NCBI RefSeq assembly: GCF_900143695.1
Contig: NZ_FRFE01000038.1
Location: 1 to 46,292, forward strand
Direction of reading: 5' to 3'
Length of the DNA stretch: 46,292 nucleotides
From: Desulfopila aestuarii DSM 18488
GTDB taxonomy: Bacteria > Desulfobacterota > Desulfobulbia > Desulfobulbales > Desulfocapsaceae
In this document: in pieces, positions 8,664 through 17,318 of the stretch
Position numbering within the stretch: position 1 is the first letter of the stretch
Layout of the letters: each line of letters begins with the position of its first letter
The notes under the pieces: model-generated
Seen by the model: the letters and a program-made list of their open reading frames with translations, nothing else
The model's database searches: none
Told to the model about the DNA's origin: nothing
Position numbers and translations under genes: made by a program

Positions 8664-11300
8664 TTGATCGGGAGGCCGGACACAGGTAAATTTTCTGCCT
8701 CACCTGACAGTATCATGATATCCCCCTCACCTCTTGCCCGATTGCGAAAAGGCAACTCCTTACGCACCGATTTCATGCTTTCGCTGCTGCTGGCGATGAT
8801 TCCCGCTTTTCTGATCTCATTGTCTTTTGATTACTACTTTGTATACACTGAAAACATGAAAACACTGGTCTCAGTCTCTGAGAACAAAGTGATCAAGGCC
8901 GTGCATACCCTGCAGAAACCTTTATGGCAGTATGATGTTGACTTTATCGATAAATATGTCGCGATCCTTGCCGATGACAGCAGCCTGACCACAATCTCCG
9001 TCTACGACGATCACGACAGGCTCGTCGCCCATGTGGACAATTCTGACCGGGAGGATACACGAGGGAGTAAACGCTGGGAACTGGATAAACCTGTACATCA
9101 TGGCGACAAACTCATCGGTCGTCTGCTTGTAACCTTCAACAACAGTGAAATCAGCAGACTGACCAGGCAGATGATCATGTCGGACATCCTGGTCATCCTG
9201 GCAGTTTTGTTTTCAGTATGGAGTGTATCCTGGATTCTTATCAGCCAGTATCTCCTCAAGCCCCTCAAAATCATGGCTGATAGTTTTCACAGTATATCCA
9301 GAGGAGACTACTCACAGCGGGTTCAGCTGGAAGAGAACAATGAACTGACCGCCATTGCAGCAGAATTCAACACCATGGTCGATCAGGTGGAAATACGGGA
9401 AACGGAACTGAGGGAAAGTGAGGTAAAATACAGGAATCTCGTTGAAAGCCAGTCTGATGTAATATTCACCGCTGACACCTCGGGAAATCTCCTCTTTCTC
9501 AACTCAAACTATGAGAAGTGGACCAGCATCCCTATAGCCGAAAAGATCGGGCGTCCGTTCTCGGAGTTGTTTCACATCAGAAAAGAACTCGATGATCTGC
9601 CCATATATGTACAGGCGGGAAAAAACGATATCTTCATAGAGGATGAGCTCAGAAAAATTGACGGAACAATCATTCCCGTTGAGCTGAGCCTCACAGCCCA
9701 GCTCGACAGCCTCGGCGCACCTCAGGGGGTTATCGGCATTGCCCGCGATATCACGGGCAGGCGGCAGGCTGAGGGTGATTTGCGTAAATATGAACAGATG
9801 GTCGCCTCCATTACCGACTATATGTTGCTCTTAGACCGTACATTCTCTATCCAGGCAGTTAACAACGCATATCTTGAAAACACCGGCCAAGAGCGGCATC
9901 AGCTCATCGGTTCCTATATCGGCTCAGTCTATGAACAGAAAGTTTTCGATGAGGAGATCCTGCCTTATCTCGAGGCTTGCCTCGCCGGCAACAGCGTCAA
10001 AAATGAACTGGTTATGAGCGGTGACGACGGTACGGGCACGTACATGGTCATTACCTGTTATCCTATTTTTGAGCAGGATGGCGCGGTCTCTGGCGTCATG
10101 CTCTACCAGCGCGATGTGACGGAGCAGAAGAAGCTTGAAGCGATGCTCCATCAGAGCCAGAAAATGGAGGCGATAGGCACCCTTGCCGGCGGCATCGCTC
10201 ACGATTTCAACAATATCATCGGCGGGATCGTAGGGTATGGGGAAATGATCGAGATGTTCGATGCAAAGGGCTCTCCCCGCCTCGAATCACGCATCAGGCA
10301 CGTTTTGCAAGGGGCCTACCGTGCCAAAGACCTGGTCGAACAGATCCTCACCTTCAGCCGCAAAACCGATTCAAGGAAAAAACCTATAAACCTCGGCGGA
10401 CTGGTACATGATACACTGCAGTTTCTACGAGCATCCATCCCCTCGACCATAGCTATCGTCGAACAGGGTGTCGATGACAAGGTTGTCGTTTGGGCTGATG
10501 AGACCTCGATGCATCAGGTCCTCATGAACCTTTGCACCAATGCAGCCCATGCCATGCAAGCGGATGGCGGAAAACTCATCGTCTCGATGAGTCTTGAAAC
10601 CGTTGACACGGAAAAGGCGGAGCAACTCGACCTGGCCGATACTGGGAACTATGTTAATCTCGCAGTGCGAGACACGGGCACAGGTATTGAGCATGACCAG
10701 ATATCACGGATTTTCGAGCCGTTCTATACGACCAAGAAGACTGGGGAAGGGACAGGCATGGGTCTTGCCGTAGTTCATGGCATTGTACGGGACCTGAGAG
10801 GGGCCGTGGCGGTTGAAAGCCTGCCGGGCAGTGGCAGTACCTTCAATATCTACCTGCCGCTGTTTGACATCGGCAACCGCGAAGCTGATGACATTGACGA
10901 GATTGGGGAACGCATCCCAAAAGGCAAAGGTTCAATTCTTGTCGTCGATGATGAGGAGGAACTTGTAAGCTTCTGCCAGGAAATTCTCGAACATCTCGGA
11001 TATGAAGTTACAGGCAAAACAAGCAGTGTCAGCGCCCGTAAAATTTTTATGGAAGATCCCAGCCGATTCGATCTGGTAATAACGGATCAAACCATGCCCA
11101 ATATCACCGGGATCGATCTCGCACGTCAGTTTCTTGCTGTGCGAAGAGATCTCCCGGTAATTTTATGTACCGGCTTCAGCGAACCGGACCTCGAGCGGGA
11201 CGCAAAAGAGGCAGGAATCCGCACTTTTGTCAGGAAGCCCGTTGGCGCCAGGCAGCTTGTGGACATGGTGTGGAATGAGATCGGGGAAGAGAAAGGATAG
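8664..11300 (+). CDS. hybrid sensor histidine kinase (HAMP-PAS-PAS-HisKA-HATPase-receiver)
   Basis: 878 residues if started at the TTG at 8664; ATG 8715 (861 residues) is the likelier start but has no clear ribosome site either. Order, numbered from 8664: membrane helix about 34-55, extracytoplasmic sensor about 60-165, second helix about 170-195, HAMP about 195-248, PAS about 250-370, second PAS about 375-490, phosphoacceptor H513 in AHDFNN, ATPase domain with DTGTGI and GEGTGMGLA, then a receiver with D808 in ITDQ. The sigma-54 response regulator begins six bases after its stop, so the two are an operon and presumably a cognate pair. Next downstream is a sigma-54-type promoter candidate and a GlpT-like transporter, so the signal sensed may be an organophosphate or phosphate status; that is inference. 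Confidence 0.9.
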   Translation: MIGRPDTGKFSASPDSIMISPSPLARLRKGNSLRTDFMLSLLLAMIPAFLISLSFDYYFVYTENMKTLVSVSENKVIKAVHTLQKPLWQYDVDFIDKYVAILADDSSLTTISVYDDHDRLVAHVDNSDREDTRGSKRWELDKPVHHGDKLIGRLLVTFNNSEISRLTRQMIMSDILVILAVLFSVWSVSWILISQYLLKPLKIMADSFHSISRGDYSQRVQLEENNELTAIAAEFNTMVDQVEIRETELRESEVKYRNLVESQSDVIFTADTSGNLLFLNSNYEKWTSIPIAEKIGRPFSELFHIRKELDDLPIYVQAGKNDIFIEDELRKIDGTIIPVELSLTAQLDSLGAPQGVIGIARDITGRRQAEGDLRKYEQMVASITDYMLLLDRTFSIQAVNNAYLENTGQERHQLIGSYIGSVYEQKVFDEEILPYLEACLAGNSVKNELVMSGDDGTGTYMVITCYPIFEQDGAVSGVMLYQRDVTEQKKLEAMLHQSQKMEAIGTLAGGIAHDFNNIIGGIVGYGEMIEMFDAKGSPRLESRIRHVLQGAYRAKDLVEQILTFSRKTDSRKKPINLGGLVHDTLQFLRASIPSTIAIVEQGVDDKVVVWADETSMHQVLMNLCTNAAHAMQADGGKLIVSMSLETVDTEKAEQLDLADTGNYVNLAVRDTGTGIEHDQISRIFEPFYTTKKTGEGTGMGLAVVHGIVRDLRGAVAVESLPGSGSTFNIYLPLFDIGNREADDIDEIGERIPKGKGSILVVDDEEELVSFCQEILEHLGYEVTGKTSSVSARKIFMEDPSRFDLVITDQTMPNITGIDLARQFLAVRRDLPVILCTGFSEPDLERDAKEAGIRTFVRKPVGARQLVDMVWNEIGEEKG

Positions 11301-11306
11301 TAATAG

Positions 11307-12752
11307 ATGGCGAATGTACTGATTATTGACGATGACCTTGAGATGGGGGGCATGCTGGCGGAGCTGGTAAACAGCGTCGATCACCATGCTGAACATGTCA
11401 CAACTCTGCAGGCCGGGGTGCAAGAGGCCCTTGAGGGAAGTTACGACGTTATATTTCTCGATGTGCGCATGCCGGATGGTTGCGGCCTGGATGCCATTGA
11501 CCAGTTGCTTGGTGTGGAGTTCCCCCCTGAGATCATTGTTATTACTGGCCAGGGGGATTCTTCAGATGCCGAGTTGGCCATCACCAAAGGAGCCTGGGAC
11601 TATATTCAGAAACCACTCTCTCCCAAACGGATCATCCAGCCGCTCAACAGAATTCTCAAATACCGTGACGGGCTCCGCTCAATAAGCAGGCATGAACCCA
11701 AACTCGACCGTGAGGAGATTGTCGGCACCAGCACCGTTATCAGAGAGTGTCTGGACGCTGTCGCAAAGTCTGCCCACTCCAGCGCCAACGTGCTCATTAC
11801 CGGCGAAACCGGGACAGGCAAGGAGCTTTTTGCCAGGGCCATCCATAATAACAGCGAACGAAGAGACAGGAATTTCATTGTCATCGATTGTGCGGCTCTT
11901 CCTGAAACGCTCGCCGAGAGCGCTCTGTTCGGCCACGAGAAAGGCGCTTTCACCGGTGCGGACCGCACGGCAAGGGGACTGATCAGTCTGGCTGATGGCG
12001 GCACGTTGTTTCTCGATGAAGTGGGAGAGATGAATCTCAACCTGCAAAAGGTCTTTCTGCGGGTTCTGCAGGAACATAAGTACAGGCCCGTGGGCAGCAA
12101 GACAGAGCGTTCCAGTGATTTTCGGCTTATTGCCGCCACCAACAGGAACCCGGTCTTGATGGTTCAGAATTCACTGTTTCGTGAAGATCTGCTTTACAGG
12201 CTCAACTCAATTCCTCTCACGCTGCCGCCGCTCAGGGCACGAAAGGAGGATATCGAACCTCTCACAAACCGATTTATAAGCAGGGTCTGCCGATCATTAC
12301 ACTGTGAGCCCAAGGATTTCTCACCTGAATTCATCGAGACTCTGCAAAATTACGATTGGCCAGGCAATGTACGGCAGCTGCTCAATACAGTTGAATCAGC
12401 AGTAAGCGAAGCATTGTATGAGCCGACGCTCTTTTCCAAGCACCTGCCGCGGGAAATTCGAATCAAGGCAGTTACATCAACAATCAGGCAGCCTGAAACC
12501 AATGCTGCAGAGCCAGTCAGACCTGAGCGGGAAGCACGCTTACCTGCTGATACGAATGAGCTGTCTCCCCTGCCAAACTTTAAGGAGCATCGGCGCATGG
12601 TCATGCAACAGGCGGAAAAAGCCTACCTGAAAAAACTGATGAAAGCGACGCGTGGTGATATCCGCAAATCCTGTATCATCTCCGGCCTCGGCAGAACCAG
12701 GCTCTACACCCTCCTGAAAGAGCACGATATCGACAGGATGGGGTGGGAGTAA
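11307..12752 (+). CDS. sigma-54-dependent response regulator (NtrC family)
   Basis: 481 residues: receiver with acceptor D52 (IFLDVRMPDG), AAA+ sigma-54 interaction domain with Walker A (GETGTGKE), the sigma-54 contact loop GAFTGA, and Walker B (GGTLFLDEVGE), then a Fis-type helix-turn-helix at the C-terminus (about 445-475). Phosphorylation of D52 should drive oligomerisation and ATP-dependent opening of sigma-54 promoters. It is coupled to the upstream hybrid kinase by a six-base gap, with an AAAGGA-like ribosome site inside the kinase 3' end. The best target visible is the TGGCAC...TTGT element at 13050, ahead of the GlpT-type transporter. The layout recalls the enterobacterial phosphoglycerate system (PgtB kinase, PgtA activator, PgtP transporter), although the transporter here is closer to GlpT than PgtP. 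Confidence 0.93.
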   Translation: MANVLIIDDDLEMGGMLAELVNSVDHHAEHVTTLQAGVQEALEGSYDVIFLDVRMPDGCGLDAIDQLLGVEFPPEIIVITGQGDSSDAELAITKGAWDYIQKPLSPKRIIQPLNRILKYRDGLRSISRHEPKLDREEIVGTSTVIRECLDAVAKSAHSSANVLITGETGTGKELFARAIHNNSERRDRNFIVIDCAALPETLAESALFGHEKGAFTGADRTARGLISLADGGTLFLDEVGEMNLNLQKVFLRVLQEHKYRPVGSKTERSSDFRLIAATNRNPVLMVQNSLFREDLLYRLNSIPLTLPPLRARKEDIEPLTNRFISRVCRSLHCEPKDFSPEFIETLQNYDWPGNVRQLLNTVESAVSEALYEPTLFSKHLPREIRIKAVTSTIRQPETNAAEPVRPEREARLPADTNELSPLPNFKEHRRMVMQQAEKAYLKKLMKATRGDIRKSCIISGLGRTRLYTLLKEHDIDRMGWE

Positions 12753-12814
12753 CTACGTTATCGGTTCCGCCAAACAGTACATCACACATTGCCCTCCAGG
12801 TATTTTCAACAACA

Positions 12815-12851
12815 CAGGACGATTGTTCACTTTTTGTGAACAATCGTCCTG
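12815..12851. repeat. perfect 16-bp inverted repeat (stem-loop)
   Basis: CAGGACGATTGTTCAC (12815-12830) is followed by the loop TTTTT and then its exact complement GTGAACAATCGTCCTG (12836-12851), 62 bases after the regulator stop. There is no T-run behind it on either strand, so it is not a textbook intrinsic terminator. It could act as a transcript-end stabiliser, a weak terminator, or a DNA site. Confidence 0.8.
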
Positions 12852-13049
12852 CAAATTCAAACATCGCCTACATTACGTGCAACTCTCCATAATGGCATAG
12901 ACTTAGGTAGTCAGTACGAAATCAGCTGACAGATCAAGGCACGCCAGTGCAACAGAGACACACATCCACCTGTTTTCTCGCTCTTCACAGTTCTCATCAA
13001 TCATCCCAATCACCCCACGGCGATTACCGGAAAAGTCCGTTTTTTCTTC

Positions 13050-13065
13050 TGGCACATATTTTGTT
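13050..13065 (+). promoter_or_regulatory. candidate sigma-54 promoter for the GlpT-type transporter
   Basis: TGGCACATATTTTGTT has a perfect -24 box (TGGCAC), correct spacing to the -12 box and TTGT in place of the consensus TTGC. It lies about 230 bases upstream of the transporter start and just after a sigma-54 activator gene, which makes control by that activator plausible. One mismatch at the -12 GC leaves doubt. Confidence 0.5.
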
Positions 13066-13295
13066 AGTAACGCCGCGCAGACTCAACCAGGCTGCTGCAG
13101 TTGGAGTACAGAAGGCCTGTTTACCTCTGGTCAGCAATGATGATTCCTCGCAAGTCGAAAAGAGGCACCATCTTGAACCCGGGGACTCAAGGTATTGGTC
13201 ATTGTGGGCAGCGGCTGTGAAGACGATTGTAGAGAACGAAACCGATCAGCTGACGTCTAAATTCTGGAGTTAACTTAAACAATGGAGGTTTTTTC

Positions 13296-14657
13296 ATGAC
13301 CCGATCTATCCAGACACCGGAGACACAGACACAAGTCCGGGTGGAGGAAGTAGATAAGAAGACGGATGCAACGTACAAGAAACTACGCATGCAGGTGTTT
13401 CTTGGAATTTTCATCGGTTACGCAGCATTCTATCTGGTTCGCAAAAACTTTGCCCTGGCCATTCCGGATATCCTTAATGAGCATCCTGAATTCACCAAAG
13501 CGATGCTGGGAACAGCGATGACAGGTCTCTCCATTGCTTACGGTATGTCCAAGTTCATCATGGGATCTGTTTCCGACCGCAGTAATCCAAAATATTTCAT
13601 GCCGCTCGGACTCATACTTTCCTGTGCGATCCTGTTCTTTGTCGGTACCAATAAATGGGTCTTCGGCAGCATATCCCTCATGGTCGCCCTGATGACCTTA
13701 AACGGATGGGTTCAGGGGATGGGGTGGCCTCCCTGCGGAAAGACTATGGTCCACTGGTTCAGCACCAAGGAGCGTGGAACCACCGTTTCAGTCTGGAATG
13801 TGGCACATAACATCGGTGGTGCACTTGTGGCGACCATTGCCCTCTGGGGTGTGACCATGTTCGGCGACTGGGGCGCCAAGTTCTACTTCAATGCGGCAAT
13901 CGCAGCGGTTTGTGCTGTAGTCATCTTCTTCCTGCTCAGAGACACCCCGCAATCATGCGGTTTACCACCGATCGAGCAGTACAAGAACGACTACCCTGCC
14001 GACTATGACGCCGAAAAACATGAGAAGAATTTTTCCTACAAGGAAATTTTCTTCGAACATGTTCTCAATAACAAGTATCTCTGGGCCCTCGCTTTTGCCA
14101 ATGCTTTCTGCTACTTCGTCCGGTACGGTGTGGTTGACTGGATTCCCACCTATCTTCAGTCCGCAAAAGGGTTCTCTTTCAAGGACTCAAGTATTGCCTG
14201 GTCACTCTACGAATGGGCGGCTATCCCTGGCACCATAATCTGCGGTATTGTTTCCGACAAGGTCTTCAAGGGCAAGCGCGCCCCTGCGACCATCCTGTTC
14301 ATGGGATTGACCATGATCTTTGTAGTGATCTACTGGTTCAACCTGAACGGACCGCGGTGGGTCGACTATCTGGCGCTGGTCGGAATCGGCTTCCTCATCT
14401 ACGGACCGATCATGATCATCGGTCTGCATGCGCTTGACATGGTACCAAAAAAAGCGGCGGGAACAGCAGCAGGCTTCACCGGGTTCTTTGGTTACGTGTT
14501 CGGTTCAGCCACAGCCGGTACAGGCGTTGGCTGGATTGCCGATAATTTTGGCTGGCAGGGAGTTTTTGCCACCATGCTCGCCTGCTGCGTGCTTACCATT
14601 GTTTTCAGTGCCATGACACTTGGCCACAAAGCTGAATCGTCCTCGGCTCAGTCATAA
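13296..14657 (+). CDS. glpT: glycerol-3-phosphate : phosphate antiporter (GlpT-like, MFS OPA family)
   Basis: 453 residues with the 12-helix pattern of the organophosphate:phosphate antiporter family. The residues known to bind phosphate in E. coli GlpT are present: R49 in FYLVRKNFALA, H171 in NVAHNIGGA and R276 in YFVRYGVVDW; the blocks QGMGWPPCGKTMVHW and PKKAAGTAAGFTG are near-identical to GlpT as I remember it. It should import glycerol-3-phosphate across the inner membrane in exchange for phosphate. The start has a GGAGG site eight to nine bases upstream. It stands alone between a candidate sigma-54 promoter and a strong terminator, next to a sensor kinase/sigma-54 activator pair. Another sugar phosphate cannot be excluded as substrate. 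Confidence 0.9.
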   Translation: MTRSIQTPETQTQVRVEEVDKKTDATYKKLRMQVFLGIFIGYAAFYLVRKNFALAIPDILNEHPEFTKAMLGTAMTGLSIAYGMSKFIMGSVSDRSNPKYFMPLGLILSCAILFFVGTNKWVFGSISLMVALMTLNGWVQGMGWPPCGKTMVHWFSTKERGTTVSVWNVAHNIGGALVATIALWGVTMFGDWGAKFYFNAAIAAVCAVVIFFLLRDTPQSCGLPPIEQYKNDYPADYDAEKHEKNFSYKEIFFEHVLNNKYLWALAFANAFCYFVRYGVVDWIPTYLQSAKGFSFKDSSIAWSLYEWAAIPGTIICGIVSDKVFKGKRAPATILFMGLTMIFVVIYWFNLNGPRWVDYLALVGIGFLIYGPIMIIGLHALDMVPKKAAGTAAGFTGFFGYVFGSATAGTGVGWIADNFGWQGVFATMLACCVLTIVFSAMTLGHKAESSSAQS

Positions 14658-14683
14658 AACTGAAGCAGGTTTATTAAACAAAA

Positions 14684-14716
14684 GGGGGATGACCGACTTC
14701 GGTCATCCCCCTTTTG
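14684..14716 (+). terminator. intrinsic terminator of the transporter gene
   Basis: GGGGGATGACCG (14684-14695), loop ACTT, CGGTCATCCCCC (14700-14711), then TTTTG. A run of A precedes the stem, so it may also terminate from the other side. Confidence 0.93.
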
Positions 14717-14891
14717 TGTTTCAAGGGACAATGCAAAAACGATCCGCAACAAGGAGTTCGATGCCAGGTACGTGATTTTATCTGTCGCATTTTGACTCAT
14801 GTACAGTATAGAATAGTCATACCCTATGAAGGGTTCTCATTATACAAATAGAAAAATTATAAAATATAATAACTTAAAAGACTGTAGCCTA

Positions 14892-15683
14892 ATGAAACTT
14901 ACCGTTTGCTGCCTGCTAATCAGCCTCTTTTTTAGCGGAATGAACGTATTTGCGGAACCGGTCTTCTTCAATGTAGGCTATGAAAATGCGGAACAGCCAC
15001 CTTACTATATGGGGCAGGATGAGGTGCTGGCAGATAAACCGGGGGTTGCCGTGGAGATGGTACAACTCCTTGAGCAGGAAATTCCAGGGCTGCGGGTGAG
15101 ACTGGGTCGCTATCCATGGATTCGGTGCACGCAATATCTTGCAGATGGCCAGCTCGACGGTATTTTCAATGCCTCTTTCAAGGCTGGAAGATTGGAAACG
15201 GGACGATACCCGTGGAAAAACGGCTCAGTGAACGAGGAGCAACGAATAACGACCATGTCCTATGGCCTCTATGTTCTTGAGAACTCTCCCGTTACCTGGG
15301 ATGGAGAAGTTATCCGCAACCTTGGGGATGGCACGGTCGGAGCGCCTCGAGGATACTCCATTGTCGGAGACCTGATGGAGAAAGGTGTTGATATCGAAGA
15401 GGTCAGCACCAGCAGACAGATTCTCATGATGCTCCAGAGTGGCAGGATCGCTGCCGGAGCGATGCAGCAACTCACCGCCGATACAATTCTAAAGAATGAA
15501 CCACAGCTGGCAGTCGGAGTTCGCAGAATCTCTCCTCCGCTGGCGGAAAAACCGTATTACCTGCTGATCAGTCATCAGTTCTACGAGAGCCATCCTGAAA
15601 TCGCGGAAAAGATCTGGTCTGCAATTGAAAAGTTGCGGATCACACGCTTTACAAGCCTTGCGGAGAAGTATGGAACGCTGTGA
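14892..15683 (+). CDS. periplasmic solute-binding protein, family 3 (SBP_bac_3)
   Basis: 264 residues from ATG 14892, chosen because the sequence then opens with a textbook signal peptide (residues 1-21, ending NVFA before EPVFF). The frame extends upstream to ATG 14826, which would put 22 polar residues before the signal. The mature part has the family's N-terminal strand and ligand-lobe pattern (VGYENAEQPPYYM, then a GVAVEMVQLL helix, then QLDGIF). Such proteins bind amino acids or similar small solutes in the periplasm for an ABC importer or a sensor. No permease or ATPase gene is adjacent, so it may be an orphan feeding a distant transporter or a sensor such as the kinase at 5271, which has a domain of the same fold. 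The ligand is unknown. Confidence 0.85.
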   Translation: MKLTVCCLLISLFFSGMNVFAEPVFFNVGYENAEQPPYYMGQDEVLADKPGVAVEMVQLLEQEIPGLRVRLGRYPWIRCTQYLADGQLDGIFNASFKAGRLETGRYPWKNGSVNEEQRITTMSYGLYVLENSPVTWDGEVIRNLGDGTVGAPRGYSIVGDLMEKGVDIEEVSTSRQILMMLQSGRIAAGAMQQLTADTILKNEPQLAVGVRRISPPLAEKPYYLLISHQFYESHPEIAEKIWSAIEKLRITRFTSLAEKYGTL

Positions 15684-16043
15684 ATCATCGTGCAAATTTT
15701 TTTTGTTCTTTCAATGGCTCATATTAGAGCTGTACAGTACGATCTGAGTCTCATCTACATGTTGGATCTTGGAGTTCGAAAATGTGTTGCGGATAATATA
15801 CTGTGACAGGTTTTCTCGTCCTTCTCATCCTCCGGCTTGATCCGTACTTGATGATGAACCCTAAAACCGGAATTGTGACGTCATTTCATGATTATTTTAA
15901 TGAATGCGTCATCGATCAGCCCTTCCTTATTCAGCATCTTCAGTACATATGCTCTAAAAAGTTGGCGCAGCGCCGACTATCCACTATGGGTATGACATAA
16001 AAATACCCGCTAGCCCCGGTTGTTTGTCCAAAACCGATCTCAA
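15684..16043. other. non-coding stretch before the IS remnants
   Basis: 360 bases without a supported gene. A plus-strand frame (15803-16000) and a short minus-strand frame near 15870-15950 exist; neither has a ribosome site or recognisable product. The proximity of two IS remnants suggests decayed mobile DNA. Confidence 0.4.
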
Positions 16044-16313
16044 CTATTTCGTAATACTCTTTGAGACACACTGACACTGCTTCCCGAGAAAATTCCTGTT
16101 ATAAAGAAAGTACTTGCGAAAAATCTTTGCTATACTGAAAACGTATTGGCGGTGTGGAACAGGGAAAATAACCCCCTCTTTCAGATGATGGGCCAACTGG
16201 ATCACCTCTTTGCTATGGCATGAGGGACAAAGCCAGCGGCCACGACATGAGTAGGCAAGCAGATATTCGTGGTGGCAGTTTGGACATCGAATACGTGCTA
16301 AACCTAACACCAA
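16044..16313 (-). pseudogene. IS91-family transposase remnant (zinc-binding N-terminal region)
   Basis: An 89-codon minus-strand frame encodes the zinc-binding start of IS91-type rolling-circle transposases: RCPNCHHEYLL, then SCRGRWLCPSC, then the FPVPHRQYVFSI segment. Full transposases of this family have about 350-400 residues, so only the first quarter survives and the catalytic HUH/Tyr part is missing. It abuts, on the opposite strand, the 3' tail of a DDE transposase, so one element or a rearrangement has cut into another. No start codon with a ribosome site is visible. Non-functional relic; family assignment is from the Cys motifs and the surrounding residues. Confidence 0.8.
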
Positions 16314-16381
16314 GAAAAGTACTGAACGGCCTGACGCCTCTGGAGGCGTTTACTGGTCGACGTGTTGCACTTATTACGTGA
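16301..16381 (+). pseudogene. C-terminal tail of a DDE integrase-type transposase (IS30/IS3-like)
   Basis: A plus-strand frame ending at the TGA 16379-16381 encodes NLTPRKVLNG, then LTPLEAFTG, then RRVALIT. This is the typical end of the integrase core in IS30- and IS3-related transposases, where N-x-x-P-R-K-x-L-x-x-x-T-P-x-E closes the domain. Everything upstream is replaced by the IS91-like remnant on the other strand. Too short to name the element. Confidence 0.6.
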
Positions 16382-16464
16382 CTCCAGCTTTCTTCGGGCA
16401 AGAGAGCGTCTTGTCAAAATGCCAAAGGAATCCTTGGCAGCAATTCAAGGAGAATAGGTACCAA

Positions 16465-17130
16465 ATGAAAACCACAGCACTGTTTTTCTTTGCACTTGTT
16501 CTTATCTGTTTTCCAAACATGACTCTTGCTGACCAACCCGGGGATCGCTTTGACAATAACCCCAATCTCAAGACGGATATTGAGATGGAGCAGGAGAAGG
16601 AGCCTCCCCCTACTTGTTTTGCAATCTGCACTACGAAGATTTCGGAAATCTGCTCAGATGAAATCACAAAATATCAACAGGATGCCGATGGTAATTCGCC
16701 ATGGGCCGTACTGTATGAGGCCAAAATCTGTCAGGAATATTGTAATTCCGAGTGGAATGATGACGTTCTGCGCTGCATGAACAAGGCGCAAAAGTGTTCG
16801 TCGCTCACCTGGGCGAATCCCTATTGTGAGGAAGAGGTAGATATCTACGAGCAGGAGCCGGAAGAGGAACTTAACTACAGCTGCTCAGCTGCCTGTTATA
16901 AATACAAGGTATGCGCTTTAAAGGCTGGCGGCGCCAGCGTTGATGACGGCAACAGCGCCTATAATACCTGCTTTGAAGAATGCCAGAACTGGTCGCCGGA
17001 AACGGTCCGGTGTATCGTCAATACCGATACCGGCACCGGCATGGGTTGTTACCAGATGACGAGTTGCGCCATGAAGGAATACAGCAAAATGATACGGATG
17101 ATGCAAAATGGTTCTCAGCTGAACCCGTAG
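16465..17130 (+). CDS. exported cysteine-rich protein with two CX3C-type repeats, function unknown
   Basis: 221 residues from ATG 16465, preceded by AAGGAG. Residues 1-22 form a signal peptide ending LA before DQPGD, so the protein is exported. Two similar cysteine blocks follow. The first runs about 50-120, with C-x3-C, C-x7-C, C-x3-C-x10-C and two more Cys. The second runs about 136-205, with C-x3-C-x5-C, C-x3-C-x9-C and two more Cys. The linker is acidic (EEVDIYEQEPEEE). Cysteines in such numbers in a periplasmic protein suggest disulfides holding helical hairpins or, less likely, metal binding. I do not recognise a family. It lies between IS remnants and a sigma-54 response regulator 188 bases downstream; a functional link is unproven. 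Confidence 0.8.
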   Translation: MKTTALFFFALVLICFPNMTLADQPGDRFDNNPNLKTDIEMEQEKEPPPTCFAICTTKISEICSDEITKYQQDADGNSPWAVLYEAKICQEYCNSEWNDDVLRCMNKAQKCSSLTWANPYCEEEVDIYEQEPEEELNYSCSAACYKYKVCALKAGGASVDDGNSAYNTCFEECQNWSPETVRCIVNTDTGTGMGCYQMTSCAMKEYSKMIRMMQNGSQLNP

Positions 17131-17318
17131 CAGCACAATCCGCCGTTGTCGTGCCTTTTCCCTGGAATGGCCGAGCATGACGCTCGATATGGACCATTCT
17201 GCTCTCCAGACTGTACAAAAGTACTTCGTTCCGATACTGTTGAGGGGGAATTTCCGGGCAGGCCTGCCAAATTGGATAAGGATCACATTTCAACACTCTT
17301 TTAGAACATTACTCACCA

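Larger units (their letters stand above)
12753..13295. other. regulatory intergenic region before the transporter
   Basis: 540 bases without a convincing gene. A 108-codon frame (12947-13273) has low-complexity Ser/His-rich composition, no ribosome site and no resemblance to a known protein. The region carries the perfect stem-loop at 12815-12851 and the sigma-54 promoter candidate at 13050, leaving an untranslated leader of about 220 bases, unusually long for a transporter gene. Confidence 0.5.

Noticed and set aside
12892-12910. TGGCATAGACTTAGGT as a further sigma-54 promoter
   Set aside because: Shares the start of the element at 18968, but the -12 box reads AGGT without the GC, so it does not fit.
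12947-13273. 108-codon plus-strand frame before the transporter
   Set aside because: No ribosome site, Ser/His-rich and repetitive composition, and it overlaps the candidate promoter; looks like chance in a leader.
15803-16000. 65-codon plus-strand frame and a minus-strand frame in the same stretch
   Set aside because: Neither has a ribosome site or similarity to a known family; the region is adjacent to IS debris.
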